From: Streptomyces cinerochromogenes | GTDB lineage: Bacteria > Actinomycetota > Actinomycetes > Streptomycetales > Streptomycetaceae | Length of the DNA: 64,000 nt | NCBI RefSeq assembly: GCF_014648635.1 | Contig: NZ_BMRM01000012.1 | Coordinates: 124,001-188,000 of the forward strand | Reading direction: 5' to 3' | In this document: one piece after another, positions 51,770 to 61,464 of the stretch | Numbering within the stretch: position 1 is the first letter of the stretch | Layout: each line of letters starts with the position of its first letter | Program-made: the position numbers and the translations under genes | The notes under the pieces: generated by a model | What the model saw: the letters and a program-made list of their open reading frames with translations, nothing else | Told to the model about the DNA's origin: nothing | Databases searched by the model: none

Positions 51770-53398
51770 ATGCGGCGCAGCGCGCACGCCCGATGGGCCG
51801 TCGGCGCGGTGGTGACGGCGCTCGCGGCCACCGCCTGCGGGAGCGCGGGCTGGAGCGGGGGCGGCAACGGCGGCGCCGTGCTCACCTCCTCCTGGGGGGA
51901 TCCGCAGAACCCGCTGGAGCCGGCCAACACCAACGAGGTGCAGGGCGGCAAGGTCCTCGACATGATCTTCCGCGGGCTGAAGAAGTACGACCCCAGGACC
52001 GGCCGGGCCCGGGACTGGCTCGCCCGGTCCATCGAGACCCGGGACTCGCGGAACTTCACCATCCGGATCAGGCGGGGCTGGACCTTCTCCAACGGTGAGA
52101 AGGTGACCGCCCGGTCCTTCGTGGACGCCTGGAACTACGGGGCGAGCCTGCGCAACAACCAGAAGAACGCCTATTTCTTCGGTTACATCGACGGGTACGA
52201 CCGGGTCCACCCCGACAGTGGCGGGCAGCGCGCCGACACGCTCTCCGGACTGAGGGTCGTCGACGACCACACCTTCACCGTCCGGCTCAACCAGAAGTTC
52301 TCAGGCTTCCCCGACACCCTCGGCTACGCCGCCTTCGCCCCGCTGCCCCGGCTGTTCTTCACCGACCACGCGGCCTGGGTGCGCAAGCCGGTCGGCAACG
52401 GGCCGTACGCCATCGCGTCCTACACGAAGGGCGCCCAGATGTACCTGAGGAAGTGGGACGGCTACCCGGGCCCCGACAAGGCGCGCAACGACGGCGTGAC
52501 CCTCCTGGTCTACACCGACAGCAACACCGCCTACACCGACCTCCTGGCCGGCAACCTCGACCTCGCGGACGACATCCCCGCCGCCCAGCTGAAGAACGTC
52601 AAGGGGGACCTCGGCGACCGCTACATCAACACCCCGGCCGGCATCATCCAGACCCTCGCCTTCCCCTTCTACGACAGGGCCTGGAACCGGCCCGGCATGG
52701 AGAAGGTCCGCACCGGTCTGTCCATGGCGATCAACCGCAGGCAGATCACCGACACCATCTTCCGGAAGACGCGGACCCCGGCCACCGACTGGACCTCCCC
52801 GGTCCTCGGCGCGGCCGGCGGCTACAAGGCGGGGCTGTGCGGCAGGGCCTGCGACTACGACCCCGCCCGGGCGAAGCAGCTGATCAAGGAGGGCGGCGGG
52901 ATCCCCGGCGGCCGGCTGAGGATCACGTACAACGCGGACTCCGGCTCGCACAAGGAATGGATCGACGCGGTGTGCAACTCCGTCAACAACGCGCTCGGCG
53001 ACGACAAGGCCTGCGTCGGCAACCCCGTCGGCACCTTCGCCGACTTCCGCAACCAGCTCGGGCGGCACAAGATGACCGGCCCGTTCCGCGCGGGCTGGCA
53101 GATGGACTACCCGCTCATCCAGAACTTCCTCCAGCCGCTCTACTACACGGGCGCGTCCTCCAACGACGGCAGGTGGTCCGACGAGGACTTCGACCGGCTG
53201 GTGGACCGGGCCAACGCCGAGACGGACACCGCCAGGGCGGTCGCCCTCTTCCAGAAGGCCGAGGAGGTGGTGCGCGACCACATGGCCGCCATCCCGCTCT
53301 GGTACCAGAACGGCAACGCCGGCTACTCCGACCGGCTGTCCCACGTGGCGCTCAACCCGTTCAGTGTGCCCGTCTACAACGAGATCAAGGTCGGCTGA
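51770..53398 (+). CDS. Oligopeptide-binding lipoprotein, third operon
   Basis: A 542-residue SBP family 5 lipoprotein: signal HARWAVGAVVTALAATAC with lipobox Cys23, then NPLEPANTNEVQGGKVLDMIFRGL, KPVGNGPYAIASYTKGAQMYLRK, VRTGLSMAINRRQITDTIF, and AAIPLWYQNGNAGYSD. Extra cysteines in GLCGRACDYD and VCNSVNNALGDDKACVG may form disulfides. It differs from both BldKB-like proteins and heads a five-gene operon ordered SBP-permease-permease-ATPase-ATPase. AAGGAGGAGG precedes the ATG. Confidence 0.88.
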   Translation: MRRSAHARWAVGAVVTALAATACGSAGWSGGGNGGAVLTSSWGDPQNPLEPANTNEVQGGKVLDMIFRGLKKYDPRTGRARDWLARSIETRDSRNFTIRIRRGWTFSNGEKVTARSFVDAWNYGASLRNNQKNAYFFGYIDGYDRVHPDSGGQRADTLSGLRVVDDHTFTVRLNQKFSGFPDTLGYAAFAPLPRLFFTDHAAWVRKPVGNGPYAIASYTKGAQMYLRKWDGYPGPDKARNDGVTLLVYTDSNTAYTDLLAGNLDLADDIPAAQLKNVKGDLGDRYINTPAGIIQTLAFPFYDRAWNRPGMEKVRTGLSMAINRRQITDTIFRKTRTPATDWTSPVLGAAGGYKAGLCGRACDYDPARAKQLIKEGGGIPGGRLRITYNADSGSHKEWIDAVCNSVNNALGDDKACVGNPVGTFADFRNQLGRHKMTGPFRAGWQMDYPLIQNFLQPLYYTGASSNDGRWSDEDFDRLVDRANAETDTARAVALFQKAEEVVRDHMAAIPLWYQNGNAGYSDRLSHVALNPFSVPVYNEIKVG

Positions 53399-53404
53399 GC
53401 CGCG

Positions 53405-54325
53405 ATGGGACGCTATGTCGCCCGGCGGCTGCTCCAGATGGTCCCGGTGTTCGTCGGGGCCACGCTGCTGATCTTCCTGATGGTGAACGTGATGGGCGAC
53501 CCCGTCGCCGGGCTGTGCGGGGAGCAGGGCTGCGACCCGGCGACGGCCGCCCAGCTGCGCAGGGAGTTGGGCCTCGACAAGCCGCTGTGGCAGCAGTACC
53601 TGACCTACATGGGGAACGTCTTCACCGGAGACTTCGGTACGGCGTTCAACGGCCAGCCGGTCACCGAGCTGATGGCGACGGCGTTCCCGGTCACCGTCCG
53701 GCTGACGGTCGTGGCCGTCCTCCTCGAGATCGCCGTCGGTATCACGCTGGGCGTCGTGACCGGGCTCCGGCGCGGCCGGCCGGTCGACACCGGGGTGCTG
53801 CTGGCGACGCTGGTCGTGATCTCCGTACCGACCTTCGTCACCGGTCTGCTGCTCCAGCTGCTGCTCGGCATCCGATGGCAGTGGATCAAGCCGTCGGTCC
53901 GCAGCGGCACCTTCGACGAGCTGATCGTGCCCGGCCTGGTCCTCGCCTCCGTCTCGCTCGCCTACGTCACCCGGCTGACCCGCACCTCCATCGCCGAGAA
54001 CAAGCGGTCCGACTACGTCCGCACGGCCGTCGCCAAGGGCCTGCCCCGGCGCCGGATCATCACCCGGCACCTGCTGCGCAACTCCCTCATCCCCGTGGTC
54101 ACCTTCATCGGCACCGACATCGGCGCGCTGATGGGCGGCGCGATCGTCACCGAGCGGATCTTCAACATCCACGGCGTCGGCTACCAGCTCTACCAGGGCA
54201 TCCTGCGCCAGAACACCCAGACGGTCGTCGGTTTCGTGACCGTGCTCGTCCTCGTCTTCCTGGTCGCCAACCTGCTCGTGGACCTGCTGTACGCCGTACT
54301 CGACCCGAGGATCCGCTATGCATGA
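53405..54325 (+). CDS. Oligopeptide permease subunit (DppB-like), third operon
   Basis: A 306-residue permease beginning MGRYVARRLLQMVPVFVGATLLIFLMVNVMGDP. Cys pair CGEQGCDP in the first outer loop, helices VAVLLEIAVGITLGVVTGL and VLLATLVVISVPTFVTGLLL, and EAA-type RTAVAKGLPRRRIITRHLLRNSL. Six helices. Starts six bases after the binding-protein stop and overlaps the next permease by eight bases, so no attenuating hairpin is present, unlike the two bldK-like operons. Confidence 0.88.
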   Translation: MGRYVARRLLQMVPVFVGATLLIFLMVNVMGDPVAGLCGEQGCDPATAAQLRRELGLDKPLWQQYLTYMGNVFTGDFGTAFNGQPVTELMATAFPVTVRLTVVAVLLEIAVGITLGVVTGLRRGRPVDTGVLLATLVVISVPTFVTGLLLQLLLGIRWQWIKPSVRSGTFDELIVPGLVLASVSLAYVTRLTRTSIAENKRSDYVRTAVAKGLPRRRIITRHLLRNSLIPVVTFIGTDIGALMGGAIVTERIFNIHGVGYQLYQGILRQNTQTVVGFVTVLVLVFLVANLLVDLLYAVLDPRIRYA

Positions 54326-55310
54326 GCAGCCGTACGAGCCCGAGCGTGCGATCGCCGGCACCGGCATGGGCGGCGCGATGGACCTCGCGGCGAGCGAGGC
54401 GACCACGCTGGAGGGTCGTCCGTCAGCCGCCTCCGGCGGGCGGGCACCGGGCGGACCGGCCGGCAAGCCGCGCTCGCTGTGGTCCGACGCCTGGCGGGAC
54501 CTGCTCCGCAACCCGGTCTTCCTCCTCTCCGCCCTGGTCATCGTCTTCCTCGTCCTCATCTCCCTGTGGCCCTCGGCGATCGCCTCCGGCAGCCCCCTGA
54601 CGTGCGACCTGGCCAAGGCCCAGGACGGTCCGGGCCCGGGCGCGCCCTTCGGGTACGACGGCCAGGGCTGCAACGTCTACACGCGGACCGTGTACGGCGC
54701 CCGTACGTCCGTCACGGTCGGCCTGTGCGCCACGCTCGGGGTGGCACTGCTCGGATCGGTGCTCGGTGGCCTCGCGGGCTACTTCGGCGGCGTCTGGGAC
54801 GCGGTGCTCTCCCGGATCACCGACATCGTCTTCGCCATCCCGGTCGTCCTCGGCGGTCTCGTCCTCCTCTCCGTGGTGACCTCTACTACGGTCTGGCCGG
54901 TCATCGGGTTCATGGTGCTGCTCGGCTGGCCCCAGATCTCCCGCATCGCGCGCGGCTCGGTCATCACCGTCAAGCAGCACGACTACGTCCAGGCCGCCCG
55001 CGCCCTCGGCGCCTCCGACACCCGGATCCTGCTGCGGCACATCGCCCCGAACGCCGTGGCCCCGGTCATCGTCGTCGCGACCATCGCGCTCGGCACCTAC
55101 ATCGCCCTGGAGGCGACCCTGTCCTACCTCGGCGTCGGCCTCAAACCGCCCAGCGTCTCCTGGGGCATCGACATCTCCGCCGCCTCCCCGTACATCCGCA
55201 ACGCCCCGCACGCCCTGCTGTGGCCCTCCGGCGCCCTCGCGGTGACCGTCCTGGCCTTCATCATGCTCGGCGACGCGGTCCGCGACGCCCTCGACCCGAA
55301 GCTGAGGTGA
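54318..55310 (+). CDS. Oligopeptide permease subunit (DppC-like), third operon
   Basis: A 330-residue permease: cytoplasmic leader of ~55 residues, NPVFLLSALVIVFLVLISLWP, an outer loop with Cys pair (LTCDLAKAQ, DGQGCNVYTRTVYGA), LGVALLGSVLGGLAGYFGG, EAA-type QAARALGASDTRILLRHIAPN, and the family ending LGDAVRDALDPK. Eight-base overlap with the upstream permease gives tight coupling. Confidence 0.88.
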   Translation: MHEQPYEPERAIAGTGMGGAMDLAASEATTLEGRPSAASGGRAPGGPAGKPRSLWSDAWRDLLRNPVFLLSALVIVFLVLISLWPSAIASGSPLTCDLAKAQDGPGPGAPFGYDGQGCNVYTRTVYGARTSVTVGLCATLGVALLGSVLGGLAGYFGGVWDAVLSRITDIVFAIPVVLGGLVLLSVVTSTTVWPVIGFMVLLGWPQISRIARGSVITVKQHDYVQAARALGASDTRILLRHIAPNAVAPVIVVATIALGTYIALEATLSYLGVGLKPPSVSWGIDISAASPYIRNAPHALLWPSGALAVTVLAFIMLGDAVRDALDPKLR

Positions 55311-55318
55311 CGGCGGCC

Positions 55319-56302
55319 ATGCTGCTCGACGTGCGGGACCTGCGGGTGGAGTTCCGGACCCGGGACGGTGTGGCGCGCGCCGTCGACGGGGTCGGCTTCG
55401 CGGTGGACGCGGGGGAGACACTGGCCGTGCTCGGGGAGTCCGGGTCGGGGAAGTCCGTCACCGCGCAGGCCGTGATGGGCATCCTGGACACGCCTCCGGC
55501 GCGGATCACGGGCGGGCGGATCCTGTTCCAGGGGCGGGACCTGCTGACGCTGAAGGGGGAGGAGCGGCGGAGGATCCGGGGCACCGGGATGGCGATGATC
55601 TTCCAGGACGCGCTGTCCGCCCTCAACCCCGTCATGACCGTCGGGGACCAGCTGGGCGAGATGTTCGTCGTCCACCGGGGCATGTCACGCAAGGGCGCCC
55701 GGGCCAGGGCCGTGGAGCTGATGGAGCGGGTGCGCATCCCGGCCGCCGCCCAGCGGGTGCGGGACTATCCCCACCAGTTCTCCGGCGGCATGCGCCAGCG
55801 CATCATGATCGCGATGGCGCTGGCCCTGGAACCGGCGCTCGTCATCGCGGACGAGCCGACCACCGCCCTTGACGTCACGGTCCAGGCCCAGGTCATGGAC
55901 CTGCTCGCGGAGTTGCAGCGGGAGTACCGCATGGGGCTGATCCTCATCACCCACGACCTCGGCGTCGTCGCGGACGTCGCCGACCGGATCGCGGTGATGT
56001 ACGCGGGGCGGATCGTCGAGTCCGCCCCGGTGCACGACATCTACAAGGCCCCGGCCCACCCCTACACCCGCGGCCTGCTGGACTCCATCCCCCGCCTGGA
56101 CCAGAAGGGACGGCAGCTCTACGCCATCCAGGGCCTCCCGCCGAACCTCACGCACATCCCGCCCGGCTGCTCCTTCCACCCCCGCTGCCCGCTCGCCCGG
56201 GACGTGTGCCGCACCGACGAGCCCCCGCTGTACGCGGTGGACGAGGACCGGGGCAGCGCCTGCCACTTCTGGAGGGAGTGCCTGCATGACCGCGACCACT
56301 GA
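55319..56302 (+). CDS. Oligopeptide ABC ATPase (OppD-like), third operon
   Basis: A 327-residue ATPase with Walker A GESGSGKS, Q-loop FQDALSALNPVMTVGDQL, signature FSGGMRQRIMIAMAL, Walker B LVIADEPTTALD, H-loop ITHDLGVVAD and C-terminal CSFHPRCPLARDVC…ACHFW. ATG 55319 is preferred since GAGGTGA lies eight bases before; an in-frame GTG at 55307 overlapping the previous stop would add four residues. The stop overlaps the next ATPase gene by 17 bases. Confidence 0.88.
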   Translation: MLLDVRDLRVEFRTRDGVARAVDGVGFAVDAGETLAVLGESGSGKSVTAQAVMGILDTPPARITGGRILFQGRDLLTLKGEERRRIRGTGMAMIFQDALSALNPVMTVGDQLGEMFVVHRGMSRKGARARAVELMERVRIPAAAQRVRDYPHQFSGGMRQRIMIAMALALEPALVIADEPTTALDVTVQAQVMDLLAELQREYRMGLILITHDLGVVADVADRIAVMYAGRIVESAPVHDIYKAPAHPYTRGLLDSIPRLDQKGRQLYAIQGLPPNLTHIPPGCSFHPRCPLARDVCRTDEPPLYAVDEDRGSACHFWRECLHDRDH

Positions 56303-57353
56303 GCCGATCCTGGAGGTCAGCGGCCTGGTCAAGCACTACCCCCTGACCCGGGGCGTCCTCTTCAGGAAGCAGATCGGCGCGGTGAAGGCCGTGGACGGCG
56401 TCGACTTCACCCTCGGCCGGGGCGAGACCCTGGGCATCGTCGGCGAGTCGGGCTGCGGCAAGTCGACGGTGGCGAGGCTGCTGTGCCACCTGGAGCGTCC
56501 GACGGCCGGCTCCATCCGGTTCAGGGGCGAGGACATCACCCGGCTGTCCGGCCGCGCCCTGAAGGCCGTACGCCGGAACATCCAGATGGTCTTCCAGGAC
56601 CCGTACACCTCGCTCAACCCGCGCATGACGGTGGGCGACATCGTCGGCGAGCCCTACGACATCCACCCCGAGGCGGCCCCCAAGGGCGACCGGCGGCGCC
56701 GGGTGCGGGAACTGCTCGACGTCGTCGGCCTCGACCCGGAGTACGTCAACCGCTACCCGCACCAGTTCTCCGGCGGCCAGCGCCAGCGCATCGGCATCGC
56801 CCGGGGCCTCGCGCTGCGCCCGGAGGTCATCGTCGCCGACGAGCCGGTCTCCGCGCTGGACGTCTCGGTCCAGGCCCAGGTGGTCAACCTGCTCGGCCGA
56901 CTCCAGTCGGAGTTCGAGCTGTCGTACGTCTTCATCGCGCACGACCTGTCGATCGTGCGGCACATCTCGGACCGGGTCGCGGTGATGTACCTGGGCCGGA
57001 TCGTGGAGACCGGCAGCCACGGCGAGATCTACGACCATCCGACCCACCCCTACACCCAGGCCCTGCTCTCCGCCGTGCCCGTGCCCGACCCCGAGGCCCG
57101 CGACCGCCGGGAGCGGATCATCCTCACCGGTGACGTGCCCTCCCCGGCGGACATCCCCTCCGGCTGCCGCTTCCGCACCCGCTGCTGGAAGGCGCAGGAG
57201 CGCTGCGTCCGGGAGGTCCCGGCGCTCGCCGTCCCCGAGGCCTTCCGCGGCACCTCCGGCCCGGCGGCGCACGCCTCGGCGTGCCACTTCGCCGAGGAGA
57301 GGCAGGCGGTCCTGCCCAAGGCGCCGCGGCCGAACGGCAACGGGCCGGGATGA
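56286..57353 (+). CDS. Oligopeptide ABC ATPase (OppF-like), third operon
   Basis: A 355-residue ATPase: Walker A GESGCGKST, Q-loop FQDPYTSLNPRMTVGDIV, signature FSGGQRQRIGIARGL, Walker B VIVADEPVSALD, H-loop IAHDLSIVRH and C-terminal CRFRTRCWKAQERC…ASACHF. It overlaps the OppD-like gene by 17 bases. The two ATPases couple hydrolysis to peptide import through the permeases encoded upstream. It is the last gene of the operon; a terminator overlaps its stop. Confidence 0.88.
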   Translation: MTATTEPILEVSGLVKHYPLTRGVLFRKQIGAVKAVDGVDFTLGRGETLGIVGESGCGKSTVARLLCHLERPTAGSIRFRGEDITRLSGRALKAVRRNIQMVFQDPYTSLNPRMTVGDIVGEPYDIHPEAAPKGDRRRRVRELLDVVGLDPEYVNRYPHQFSGGQRQRIGIARGLALRPEVIVADEPVSALDVSVQAQVVNLLGRLQSEFELSYVFIAHDLSIVRHISDRVAVMYLGRIVETGSHGEIYDHPTHPYTQALLSAVPVPDPEARDRRERIILTGDVPSPADIPSGCRFRTRCWKAQERCVREVPALAVPEAFRGTSGPAAHASACHFAEERQAVLPKAPRPNGNGPG

Positions 57354-57373
57354 CATGGCGTCACCCCGGCCCG
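57341..57373 (+). terminator. Terminator overlapping stop of third operon
   Basis: CGGGCCGGG-A-TGAC and GTCA-C-CCCGGCCCG pair with one mismatch around a short loop. The stop codon TGA lies inside the stem. It may also end the convergent S9 peptidase transcript. Confidence 0.7.
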
Positions 57374-57480
57374 TTCACGGCACCCGCACGGCCGTACGCT
57401 GATCAGCCTCCCGTGTCCGTATATCGGTACGGCTTCCGTGAAGTTGCCTGTGTGTTAAAGCGGTTGTGCGGTGACGCCGG

Positions 57481-59613
57481 TCACGCCCGGTCGTCCGGCC
57501 GGGGCAGGGAACGCCGGAGGAAGTCCAGCTGGAGCCGGAGCAGGTTCGCCCCGACCGTCTCCTGCGGGGTCATGTGGGTCACCCCCGACAGGGGCAGCAC
57601 CTCGTGCGGGCGGCCGGCGGCCAGCAGGGCGGAGGACAGGCGCAGCGAGTGGGCGACGACCACGTTGTCGTCCGCCAGCCCGTGGATGACCATCATCGGG
57701 CGGTGCGGCTCGGCCGGGTCGACCAGGCCCGCGTCGTCGATCACCGAGTTGCGGCGGTAGACCTCCGGCTGCTCGTTCGGGTCGCCGAGGTAGCGCTCCT
57801 GGTAGTGGGTGTCGTACAGCCGGAGGTCGGTGACCGGCGCGCCGACCACGGCGGCGTGGAAGACGTCCGGGCGGCGCAGCACCGCCAGCGCCGCCAGGTA
57901 GCCGCCGAAGGACCAGCCCCGGATCGCCACCCGGCCGAGGTCCAGCGGGTACCGCTCGGCGAGCGCGTGCAGGGCGTCGACCTGGTCCTGGAGCACGACG
58001 TCCGCCAGGTCGTCCCGGACCGCCTTCTCCCACGCCGGCGAGCGGCCCGGGGTGCCCCGGCCGTCGGCGACGACCACCGCGAAGCCCTGGTCGGCGAACC
58101 ACTGCGAGGTCAGGTGGGCGTTGTGGGCGGCGGCCACCCGCTGGCCGTGCGGGCCGCCGTAGGGGTCCATGAGGACCGGCAGGGGAGTGTCACCGGGGTA
58201 GTCCCGTGGCATAAGCACGGCGCACGGAATTCGGCGTGCGCCCCCCTGGGTCAGGGTCACCCGCGGGGACAAACCGGGATCTTCGGCGTACGAACGGACA
58301 GTCGTCGTCGGTTTCCCGTCACGCAGCACCTGGGCTCGGGCGCCCGGCCGGTCCAGTGCGGAGGACACCAGGACGGTCACGTTCCCGGAACGGACCGCCG
58401 AGTGCACACCGGGCTCCTGCGACAGGCGTTCCACGCCCAGTTCGTTCACCCGGTACACATGGACTTCGCCAATTTCCGGCGCCTCGGCCTCCGGACCGGA
58501 AGAGGCGGAAACCAGTACGTCCTCCGGACCCACGTCCAGAACGGCACGAATGTGCAACTGACCGCTGGTCAAGGGCCGTTCGCCGACCGTCAGCACCCGT
58601 GCGCCGGCCTCGTCCGCGATGCGGACAAGCTGCCCGGAGGGGCTCCAGCAGGGCACACCGGCGAACAGTTCCAGCCAACTTGGATCTTCATCGGCGTGCA
58701 CCATCCGGGTGGCCCCGGAATCCGGGTCCACGGCCAGGAAAAGCTGGCTTCGCTGGTCCCGCGCCTGGACCAGCAGCAGCGGCGCACCCGCCTCTGACCA
58801 GTGCACACGCGCCAGATACGGATAGCGCGCACGGTCCCAGACCACCTCGGTGCGGGTCCCGTCCAGCCCTTGTACGTACAGACGGACGTCCGCGTTCGGA
58901 GTGCCCGCCGCCGGGTACCGGATGTTGAGTGGCTCACGCTCCGGGTGGGCCGGATCCGCGATCCACCACCGCCGTACCGGCGTGTCGTCCACGCGCGCCA
59001 CGAGCAGCCGGTCCGATCCCGGCGCCCACCAGAACCCCCGCGAACGCCCCATCTCCTCGGCCGCGACGAACTCCGCGAGACCGTAGGAGACGTCCTCCGA
59101 CTCCGGCTCCGCCAGCGCCCGGTCGCCGTCCCCCTCGGCGCCCACCACCCTGAGCGCGCCCCGCGCCACATACGCGACGTGCCGCCCGTCGGGGGACGGA
59201 CGCGGGTCGATCACCGGCCCGGGGACGGGGAGTTCACGCGCCGTGCCGGCCCGCAGCTCCGCCGTGAAAAGCCGCCCTGACAAGGTGAAAGACGCCAACT
59301 CCACGGCGCTGTCGGTGGCGAGGCCGACGATGCCGGCCCCGCCCTCGCGACTGCGCTCACGGCGCGCCCGCTCCTCGGCCGACAGCTCTTCGGAGGTGCC
59401 CTGGAGCAGCGCGCGCGGGTCGGCCGCGAGCCGCTCCGTGCCCTCCGGAAGATCCATGACCCACAGGGAGTTGGCCCGGTCGGTGCCGGAGCCGGAACGC
59501 AGGAACACGACACGCGAACCGTCGGGCGCCACGGTGAACGCACGCGGCGCGCCGAGCGTGAACCGCAGGGTCCGGGCGTACCGGCGGGGGAAGGTGTCAG
59601 CCTCGGTCGTCAT
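57481..59613 (-). CDS. S9-family prolyl oligopeptidase/DPP IV-like peptidase
   Basis: A 710-residue serine peptidase. The N-terminal ~430 residues form a DPP IV-type beta-propeller (SPDGRHVAYVARGALRVVGAEG, RSRGFWWAPGSDRLLVARVDD). The C-terminal alpha/beta hydrolase has nucleophile Ser568 in GWSFGG, acid Asp648/649 in HGLADDNVV and His680 in GVTHMTP. DPP IV enzymes cut X-Pro dipeptides from peptide N-termini. No signal peptide, so it is cytoplasmic and could process imported peptides from the transporters next door. ATG 59613 is chosen since the conserved start follows; an upstream start would add 26 residues. Confidence 0.92.
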   Translation of the reverse strand: MTTEADTFPRRYARTLRFTLGAPRAFTVAPDGSRVVFLRSGSGTDRANSLWVMDLPEGTERLAADPRALLQGTSEELSAEERARRERSREGGAGIVGLATDSAVELASFTLSGRLFTAELRAGTARELPVPGPVIDPRPSPDGRHVAYVARGALRVVGAEGDGDRALAEPESEDVSYGLAEFVAAEEMGRSRGFWWAPGSDRLLVARVDDTPVRRWWIADPAHPEREPLNIRYPAAGTPNADVRLYVQGLDGTRTEVVWDRARYPYLARVHWSEAGAPLLLVQARDQRSQLFLAVDPDSGATRMVHADEDPSWLELFAGVPCWSPSGQLVRIADEAGARVLTVGERPLTSGQLHIRAVLDVGPEDVLVSASSGPEAEAPEIGEVHVYRVNELGVERLSQEPGVHSAVRSGNVTVLVSSALDRPGARAQVLRDGKPTTTVRSYAEDPGLSPRVTLTQGGARRIPCAVLMPRDYPGDTPLPVLMDPYGGPHGQRVAAAHNAHLTSQWFADQGFAVVVADGRGTPGRSPAWEKAVRDDLADVVLQDQVDALHALAERYPLDLGRVAIRGWSFGGYLAALAVLRRPDVFHAAVVGAPVTDLRLYDTHYQERYLGDPNEQPEVYRRNSVIDDAGLVDPAEPHRPMMVIHGLADDNVVVAHSLRLSSALLAAGRPHEVLPLSGVTHMTPQETVGANLLRLQLDFLRRSLPRPDDRA

Positions 59614-59785
59614 ACCCCGACCATATTGGCCATGCGCCCCCTTGTGCGGCTGTGCGCCGACCGATGCGCGAGTACGGATAGTTATGATCACTACCGCAGA
59701 GTGGGTATGAACCTGCTGGCGTCTGCATGGATTTGCTCAACTGATCTAGAACCCGCGTCCCTGGGATCTTTGGAGGTGAGCCGCC

Positions 59786-59980
59786 GTGGCACTCTCGATT
59801 TCGGCGGTTGTGCTGCTGGCGATCATCGTCTTCCTGCTGATCAAGAAGTCAGGGCTGAAGGGCGGCCACGCGGTCGTCTGCATGCTGCTCGGCTTCTATC
59901 TCGCCTCCTCGACGGTCGCTCCCACGATCAGCGAGCTGACGACCAACGTCGCCAGCATGATCGGCAGCATCAAGTTCTGA
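59786..59980 (+). CDS. Small membrane protein
   Basis: A 64-residue protein with two predicted helices: MALSISAVVLLAIIVFLLIKK and GGHAVVCMLLGFYLASSTVAPTI. Function is unknown; similar small proteins precede mshB in other streptomycetes (memory). GTG 59786 follows the strong site GGAGGTGA. A possible promoter is in the AT-richer 59720-59760 stretch. Confidence 0.8.
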   Translation: MALSISAVVLLAIIVFLLIKKSGLKGGHAVVCMLLGFYLASSTVAPTISELTTNVASMIGSIKF

Positions 59981-60028
59981 CGGCCGCCGTCCCGGGGACT
60001 GTCGTGGGGACCTCGTAGGGTGGTCCCC

Positions 60029-60895
60029 ATGACGGAACTGTCCTCCCGGCGCCTTCTCCTGGTGCACGCGCATCCGGACGACGAGTCGATCAACAACGGC
60101 GCCACCATGGCCAGGTACGCGGCCGAGGGTGCCCAGGTGACGCTGGTCACCTGCACCCTGGGGGAGCGGGGCGAGGTCATCCCGCCGGAGCTGCGGCACC
60201 TGACGGGCCCGGCGCTGGGCGCCCACCGGCGCGGTGAGCTGGCCGCGGCCGCCGCCGCGCTGGGGGTCCGGGACGTCCGGCTGCTCGGCGGCGCCGGGCG
60301 GTACGGCGACTCCGGGATGATGGGCCTGGCCGACAACGACGACCCCGGCTGCTTCTGGCAGGCCGACCTCGACGAGGCCGCCGGTCTGCTCGCCGAGGTG
60401 ATCCTGGAGGTCCGCCCGCAGGTCCTCGTGACCTACGACGACCACGGCGGCTACGGCCATCCGGACCACATCCAGGCCCACCGCGTCGCCATGCGCGCGG
60501 TCGACCTCGCGGCCGAACGCGGCCACCGGATCGCCAAGGTGTACTGGAACCGCGTCCCGCACTCCGTCGCGGAGGCGGCCTTCGCCCGCCTCCAGGACGA
60601 GCTGCCCGCATTGCCGTTCGACAAGAGCGCCGACCTGGACGACGTACCCGGCGTGGTGGACGACGAGCGGATCACCACCGCGGTCGACGGCACCGCCCAC
60701 GCCGCCGCCAAGGCCGCCGCGATGCGCGCCCACGCCACCCAGATCGAGGTGGCCGAACCGTACTTCGCGCTCTCCAACGCACTCGCCCAGCCCCTGTTCA
60801 CCACCGAGTACTACGAGCTGGTGCGCGGCCCGGGGCAGCGCGGGGAGACCGACCTGTTCGCCGGCCTGGGCCTCGGCCCCGGGGAGGCGTCGTGA
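60029..60895 (+). CDS. mshB: GlcNAc-Ins deacetylase MshB (mycothiol biosynthesis)
   Basis: A 288-residue zinc deacetylase that removes the acetyl group from N-acetylglucosaminyl-inositol in mycothiol synthesis. The LmbE-fold motif AHPDDE gives zinc ligands His15 and Asp18, and the third, His147, is in GYGHPDH; Asp17 is the likely general base. Length and internal blocks (GATMARYAAEGAQVTLVTCTLGERGEV) agree with mycobacterial MshB. The stop overlaps the next GTG (GTGA). It follows the small membrane protein by 48 bases. Confidence 0.93.
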   Translation: MTELSSRRLLLVHAHPDDESINNGATMARYAAEGAQVTLVTCTLGERGEVIPPELRHLTGPALGAHRRGELAAAAAALGVRDVRLLGGAGRYGDSGMMGLADNDDPGCFWQADLDEAAGLLAEVILEVRPQVLVTYDDHGGYGHPDHIQAHRVAMRAVDLAAERGHRIAKVYWNRVPHSVAEAAFARLQDELPALPFDKSADLDDVPGVVDDERITTAVDGTAHAAAKAAAMRAHATQIEVAEPYFALSNALAQPLFTTEYYELVRGPGQRGETDLFAGLGLGPGEAS

Positions 60896-61308
60896 GCGGC
60901 GGCGGAAACGGTCCCCTGCTGGCCCAGCCGCTCCGCCCGCCCTCCGCCGGCCGGGCCCTCGCCTACCTCGGCCTGTTCCTGCTCGGCGCGGTCACGGGCC
61001 TCGCCGGGGCCCTGGTGCAGGCCGCCTGGTTCCCCGGCGGGCTGCTGCTCGCGCTCGCGGGCGCCGCCGGGCTGTTCCTCGGCGGGGGGTACGCCACCGC
61101 GAGCCGGGGCGGCGCGGTCGCGCCGGCGGCGGGCTGGATCGTCGCCGTCATCCTGCTCACCACCACACGCCCGGAGGGAGACTTCCTGTTCGGCGCGGGC
61201 GGGGGCTCCTATCTCTTCCTGCTCGGCGGCATGGCCCTCGCTGTGATCTGCGCCACCATCGGCGTGGTGCGGCAACCTCGCGGCGACTCCGCCCGACTTG
61301 GCAAGTGA
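60892..61308 (+). CDS. DUF6113-family membrane protein
   Basis: A 138-residue protein with four hydrophobic segments (ALAYLGLFLLGAVTGLAGALVQ, GLLLALAGAAGLFLGGGYAT, AAGWIVAVILLTTT, SYLFLLGGMALAVICATIG). It overlaps mshB by four bases, so it is co-translated with it; function is unknown, though a role near mycothiol metabolism is only suggested by position. The family name is from memory. Confidence 0.72.
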   Translation: MSGGGNGPLLAQPLRPPSAGRALAYLGLFLLGAVTGLAGALVQAAWFPGGLLLALAGAAGLFLGGGYATASRGGAVAPAAGWIVAVILLTTTRPEGDFLFGAGGGSYLFLLGGMALAVICATIGVVRQPRGDSARLGK

Positions 61309-61464
61309 CGTACCACTTCGCCGTGCGGCGCACGTGCGAGTCCGGTGCGGGTTTCCTCGGCGGTCATGGGATAAGCGCCATAAGTGGCCAGTATGGTGGT
61401 GCGCGCCGCCGAGCTGCCCGCGTGAGGTCGTGACGGGCGGCGGAGCCAACCGGGAGAACCTGCC

